This document shows positions 60,915-64,000 of a DNA stretch of 64,000 nucleotides, piece by piece. The position numbers and the translations under genes were made by a program. Origin of the DNA: an uncultured Alphaproteobacteria bacterium (GTDB lineage: Bacteria > Pseudomonadota > Alphaproteobacteria > UBA11222); contig CAMYID010000019.1 of assembly GCA_947258435.1 (NCBI GenBank), forward strand, positions 1-64,000. Reading direction: 5' to 3'. Below the pieces are notes generated by a model. That model saw nothing but the letters and a program-made list of their open reading frames with translations. It did not search any database and was not told the origin of the DNA. How positions within the stretch are numbered: the stretch's first letter is position 1; each line of letters begins with the position of its first letter.

Positions 60915-61724
60915 TCAGCGGCCGCGCCACTGATATTCCTCCCCCTTAAGCCAGGCCCGCATGGCCGCAACCGCATCTTCGGACTGCATGGTGCGGTTAA
61001 AGGCGCGCTGCTCGAAGCTCAGCCCCTCCTCAAGCGGCAGATAAGCGCCATGATTGATGGCCTGCTTGGCCGCGGAGATGGCAATCGGCGCCCGGCTGGC
61101 GAGGTTTTCGGCGAATTCGGCGACATGCCGTCCGAATTCAGCTTCGGGATAAAGCCGGTGAACAAGGCCAAGCTCCAGCGCTTCCTGCGGGGTCAGCATC
61201 GTGCCATGCAGAATAAGGTCGAGCGCCTTGGCCGTGCCCAGCATATGTGCGAACCGCTGCGTTCCACCTGCGCCGGGGATAATCCCCACCGTCGTTTCGG
61301 GCAGCCCGTAAGTATAAGGCCCGTCCACCATCAGACGGAAATCGCACGCCAGCGACACCTCGCACCCGCCACCCGCAGCATTACCGTTCAGCGCGGCGAT
61401 CGTAATCGCAGGCATATGTTCAAGCCGCAGGCACAGCCTATGCACCGCATGCAGCTCCCCCTGCCCACGGGTCATATGTTCGGGCAAGCCGTGATGGGTT
61501 TCGGCTGTATCAGCCAGTTCGGCCACATCGTAATGGGCGATGAAAATACCGTCCGCCGCCCCGGTCAGCACAAACACGCGAATATTGGGGTCCGCCTCCA
61601 CCACATTCAACAATCTGTGCAGTTCCTGCACCTCCACCGCATTCAATGTGTGCGACGGCGGATTGGCCATGGCGCAGGTCAGCACATGACCTGTGCGTTC
61701 GACTGTCAGATGCTGATAACTCAT
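60915..61724 (-). CDS. Enoyl-CoA hydratase/isomerase family protein
   Basis: A 269-residue single-domain crotonase with IAALNGNAAGGGCEVSLACDFR (oxyanion-hole region, about 96-117) and the catalytic-acid segment GLPETTVGIIPGAGGTQRF (about 126-144). The substrate is unknown; its position opposite the beta-oxidation operon suggests acyl-CoA metabolism. ATG 61724 is preferred to the GTG at 61730. Confidence 0.9.
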   Translation of the reverse strand: MSYQHLTVERTGHVLTCAMANPPSHTLNAVEVQELHRLLNVVEADPNIRVFVLTGAADGIFIAHYDVAELADTAETHHGLPEHMTRGQGELHAVHRLCLRLEHMPAITIAALNGNAAGGGCEVSLACDFRLMVDGPYTYGLPETTVGIIPGAGGTQRFAHMLGTAKALDLILHGTMLTPQEALELGLVHRLYPEAEFGRHVAEFAENLASRAPIAISAAKQAINHGAYLPLEEGLSFEQRAFNRTMQSEDAVAAMRAWLKGEEYQWRGR

Positions 61725-61883
61725 ATGCACTTGCCTTGTTCTTTTCTGTTATCGGGATCAGAGATTATGCGCGACAAGCCAACCGCTGGGCAATCACGCA
61801 GAAATTGCAACGCAGCGACAAGAGATGAAGGAGCGGCAGACAGGAATTATCCCCTGCCCGTCCGCATGCCTGCCTCAGCCAGA

Positions 61884-63239
61884 TCAATGCGCATGTGACG
61901 CCAGCTCTTTTTCGGGCAGCCGGTACATTAGAAACAGCAACGCCCCCACCCCATAGCAAAACAGCGGATAAAGCCCGTACAAACTGCGAAGGGCGAATTT
62001 GACATTGTCCGTCTGCGGCTGATTGGGAATGAAATCCACCCCTTGCAGCGCAAGCCCCGTCAGCAGAAAAGTCACCCCGAAGGCAAGCTTGATCATGAAG
62101 GTCATGGCGGCGAAATAGGTGCCTTCCTTCCGCTCCCCCGTCCGGGCGGCATCGAAGTCGATTGTATCGCTTAACAGCGACGGTCCGATAGCGCCGCCAT
62201 TTCCATTCGCCGCCCCCGCCACCGCGGCAAGCATGATCAGCAGCAACACACGCCCCTCATCGGCGAAAAACATGCCGCCAAAGCTCAACCCCGCAAGAAC
62301 CATGGAGAGAAGCCACACAGGTTTCTTGCCAAACCGCCCGGCAAGCCGTACCCAAAGCGGCACGCTCAGAACTGCGGGAATCATAAAGCTCAGGATAAAG
62401 AGCGGCGCCAGATCGGCGCGCCCAACGACATATTCAGACACATAAAGCGTCAGAACACTGATGATAGCAAGCCCCATATTGTCGATAAATATGATGATCA
62501 GAAGCAGCCTTGCATGACTGTTGCGCCACACATCGCGATAGGCGGCAAGCGCCTGACTGCCGCCTTTGCTGACCTGCATGACAGGGTATCGCCGCACAGA
62601 CCAGCTCGAAATCCAGATAAGCGCGGCAACGGCAGTGCCACTCAGCAAGGCGATAAGAGCCGCCCCGCGCCGCATCGCGCCATCGCCTTCGCCGGGCGCA
62701 AGAAGCACCCATGCCATCGCCGCAAGCGCCAGGATCGACCCGGTATTCCAGGCCAGATGCCGCGCCCCGTAAATCCGGCTGCGCGGATGCCCGGGCAATG
62801 TCAGATCAGCGCCGAGCGAGAGATGCGGGACAACGAATATCGTCATCGCCGTAAAGAAGCCGAAAATGGCCACACTCATCCATACGGGCATCTGCGCGGT
62901 TGTCAGCCCCTCAGGGGGCGCAAAAACCATCAGGAATGACAGGCCAATCAGAGGCGCCGATACATAAAGCCAGGGGCGCCTGCGGCCTGCCCGGCTTGTT
63001 GTCCGGTCGGAGAGGTAGCCGACAATCGGATCCGACACCGCATCCCAGACCCGCGATGCCCCCAATATCGCCCCCATCACTGCCGGGGCGATCAGCAGAA
63101 TATCTGTCGCAAATTTCATCAGAAACAACGACATGAACAGGAACATATAGCCCACCCCGACAGCGGGCAGCCCATAAAAAAACAAAAGCCCGCGCGGTGC
63201 CAACCGGTCCGTCGCGGGCTTTACTTTATCTGCCACCAC
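61884..63239 (-). CDS. MFS / glycoside-pentoside-hexuronide (GPH) cation symporter family transporter
   Basis: A 451-residue membrane protein with about 12 hydrophobic segments. The GPH signature ASRVWDAVSDPIVGYLSDRTTSRAGRRRPWL (about 62-92) and the second-half NGNGGAIGPSLLSDTIDFDAARTGERKEGTYFA segment are typical of Na+- or H+-coupled sugar carriers, though members with other cargo are common. The start is uncertain: GTG at 63239 is the only in-frame option that keeps all of helix 1 with a reasonable N-terminus. A terminator-like hairpin lies within codons 6-18 (63185-63222). Confidence 0.85.
   Translation of the reverse strand: MVADKVKPATDRLAPRGLLFFYGLPAVGVGYMFLFMSLFLMKFATDILLIAPAVMGAILGASRVWDAVSDPIVGYLSDRTTSRAGRRRPWLYVSAPLIGLSFLMVFAPPEGLTTAQMPVWMSVAIFGFFTAMTIFVVPHLSLGADLTLPGHPRSRIYGARHLAWNTGSILALAAMAWVLLAPGEGDGAMRRGAALIALLSGTAVAALIWISSWSVRRYPVMQVSKGGSQALAAYRDVWRNSHARLLLIIIFIDNMGLAIISVLTLYVSEYVVGRADLAPLFILSFMIPAVLSVPLWVRLAGRFGKKPVWLLSMVLAGLSFGGMFFADEGRVLLLIMLAAVAGAANGNGGAIGPSLLSDTIDFDAARTGERKEGTYFAAMTFMIKLAFGVTFLLTGLALQGVDFIPNQPQTDNVKFALRSLYGLYPLFCYGVGALLFLMYRLPEKELASHAH
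63176..63222 (-). terminator. Terminator-like hairpin inside the 5' end of the transporter gene
   Basis: AAAGCCCGCG (63185-63194) pairs with CGCGGGCTTT (63213-63222) over an 18-base loop. On the minus strand the stem is followed by TGTTTTTTTA (63175-63184). It lies after the alcohol dehydrogenase gene and overlaps the codons of the first transmembrane segment of the transporter. Confidence 0.6.
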
Positions 63240-63271
63240 CGAGCCGGCCTAACGGTTGCCGAACCGGCTCG
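63240..63271. repeat. Inverted repeat in the ADH/transporter spacer
   Basis: CGAGCCGG (63240-63247) and CCGGCTCG (63264-63271) are perfect 8-base arms around a 16-base loop that itself contains CGG/CCG. It is the only structure in the 52-base gap and could be a second 3'-end hairpin for the dehydrogenase message. Confidence 0.5.
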
Positions 63272-63291
63272 CATGCACCGGCTACCGTAAG

Positions 63292-64000
63292 TTATCCAAT
63301 CCCGGGAATGACCGAGACATGCATGGAATGCTCGCCATTTTCACGATTGGCGGCTTCCAAAGCACGGCCTGTATCCTGCACGTCGAATTTATGGGTGCAC
63401 AGCTTCTCAAGCGGCAATTTCCCCGATTCGATAAGCCGCAAGGCAATCGGCACCGATTCAGTGCTACGGCCCCACACGCCTTTGAAGGTCAGCTCCTTCA
63501 TGAACATCTTGTCGGACAGAAAATTATTAAGCGGTTTAAAATGCTTGAAACCGGCTTGCACGATCGTGCCGCGCACTTTCGCAAGATCAAGCGCCATGGC
63601 AAGCGGCTCAGACGCGCCGGGCGTCACATCGATCACACAATCGGCCATCTGGCCACCTGTAAGCTCACGCACCGCGTCGACAACATTTTCCTTGTCCGAC
63701 TCCAGTGCATGGGTGGCCCCGAATTGCAGCCCCAGATCGAGCCGCTCACGGTCATTGCTGAGCCCCACAAGGATGATGTTCGCTGCACCGGCTTCACGCG
63801 CCGCGATGCAACAGCCGATGCCGTGCTGGCCCGGCCCGATAATCACGACCGTGCTGCCGATGCCCGCGCCGGCCACCTGCTGCACCCAGTAAATCCCGTT
63901 GGAGATCGGGATGAACAGGGTCACAAGTTCAGCCGGCACCTTGGGATCGGCTTTATAGATCACCGCATTCGGGTCGAGATAGATGGCATCCGCATAACCG
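63292..64000 (-). CDS. Zinc-binding alcohol dehydrogenase family protein (partial, N-terminus beyond window)
   Basis: The C-terminal 235 or so residues of a medium-chain dehydrogenase. The cofactor fold is intact: GAGIGSTVVIIGPGQHGIGCCIAAREAGAA (GxGxxG-type), then the VDAVRELTGGQMADCVIDV segment. The catalytic zinc cysteine/histidine residues would be upstream, outside this window. The frame is open to the edge (position 64000). Substrate unknown; related enzymes act on short alcohols, quinones or polyols. Confidence 0.85.
   Translation of the reverse strand, partial: GYADAIYLDPNAVIYKADPKVPAELVTLFIPISNGIYWVQQVAGAGIGSTVVIIGPGQHGIGCCIAAREAGAANIILVGLSNDRERLDLGLQFGATHALESDKENVVDAVRELTGGQMADCVIDVTPGASEPLAMALDLAKVRGTIVQAGFKHFKPLNNFLSDKMFMKELTFKGVWGRSTESVPIALRLIESGKLPLEKLCTHKFDVQDTGRALEAANRENGEHSMHVSVIPGIG

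Noticed and set aside
1-64000. CRISPR array or transposon
   Set aside because: No regularly spaced direct repeats with unique spacers and no transposase-like protein were seen.

Overview
The window is a gene-dense chromosomal segment of a GC-rich alphaproteobacterium. The evidence is the hemC-hemD-mitofilin-like-hemY block, the tsaD/gpsA/YciI/EVE block, acnA next to ccmA/ccmB, metX-metW, a polyhydroxybutyrate set (phaA, phaB, phaR) and a methylsuccinyl-CoA dehydrogenase typical of the ethylmalonyl-CoA pathway. The genus cannot be fixed from this sequence alone. I see no rRNA, insertion sequence, prophage or CRISPR array; there is one tRNA (Thr, CGT).

Layout. 1-7.7 kb: a mostly minus-strand NDP-sugar operon (CmcI-type methyltransferase, rfbF, C-methyltransferase, 3,5-epimerase, NAD-dependent epimerase/reductase, second zinc-ribbon methyltransferase, PLP aminotransferase). 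Its partner rfbG lies 30 kb away at 36.6-37.7 kb, beside asnB and a frameshifted prepilin peptidase. 8-12.8 kb: a four-gene ABC exporter/GldG/DUF4340 operon. 13-18.4 kb: beta-propeller protein, htpG, DUF2254, DUF1223. 18.4-24.4 kb: acnA, ccmAB, mcd. 24.7-28.2 kb: metXW, a methyltransferase, gloB. 28.3-31.4 kb: PHB genes and PhaR. 31.5-36.6 kb: nitroreductase, ThDP enzyme, Na+/H+ antiporter. 40.7-50.1 kb: EVE, YciI, gpsA, tsaD and the heme block. 50.3-53.7 kb: tRNA-Thr, two small genes, ccdA, TIGR02186 and TauE/SafE. 53.8-64 kb: a beta-oxidation operon with an embedded cupin gene, an enoyl-CoA hydratase, an MFS carrier and a truncated alcohol dehydrogenase.

Functionally, the window joins fatty-acid oxidation, C4/C5 acyl-CoA assimilation and PHB storage with heme and cytochrome biogenesis and surface-sugar synthesis.

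The two most unusual features are these. First, an AT-rich, opposite-strand island (42.6-44.2 kb) splits the gpsA/tsaD block; it holds a TetR regulator and two tandem, mutually homologous single-span microproteins (40 and 38 residues). Second, there is a recurring pattern of short tandem duplications in gene spacers, several of which copy the last codons and stop codon of the preceding gene.
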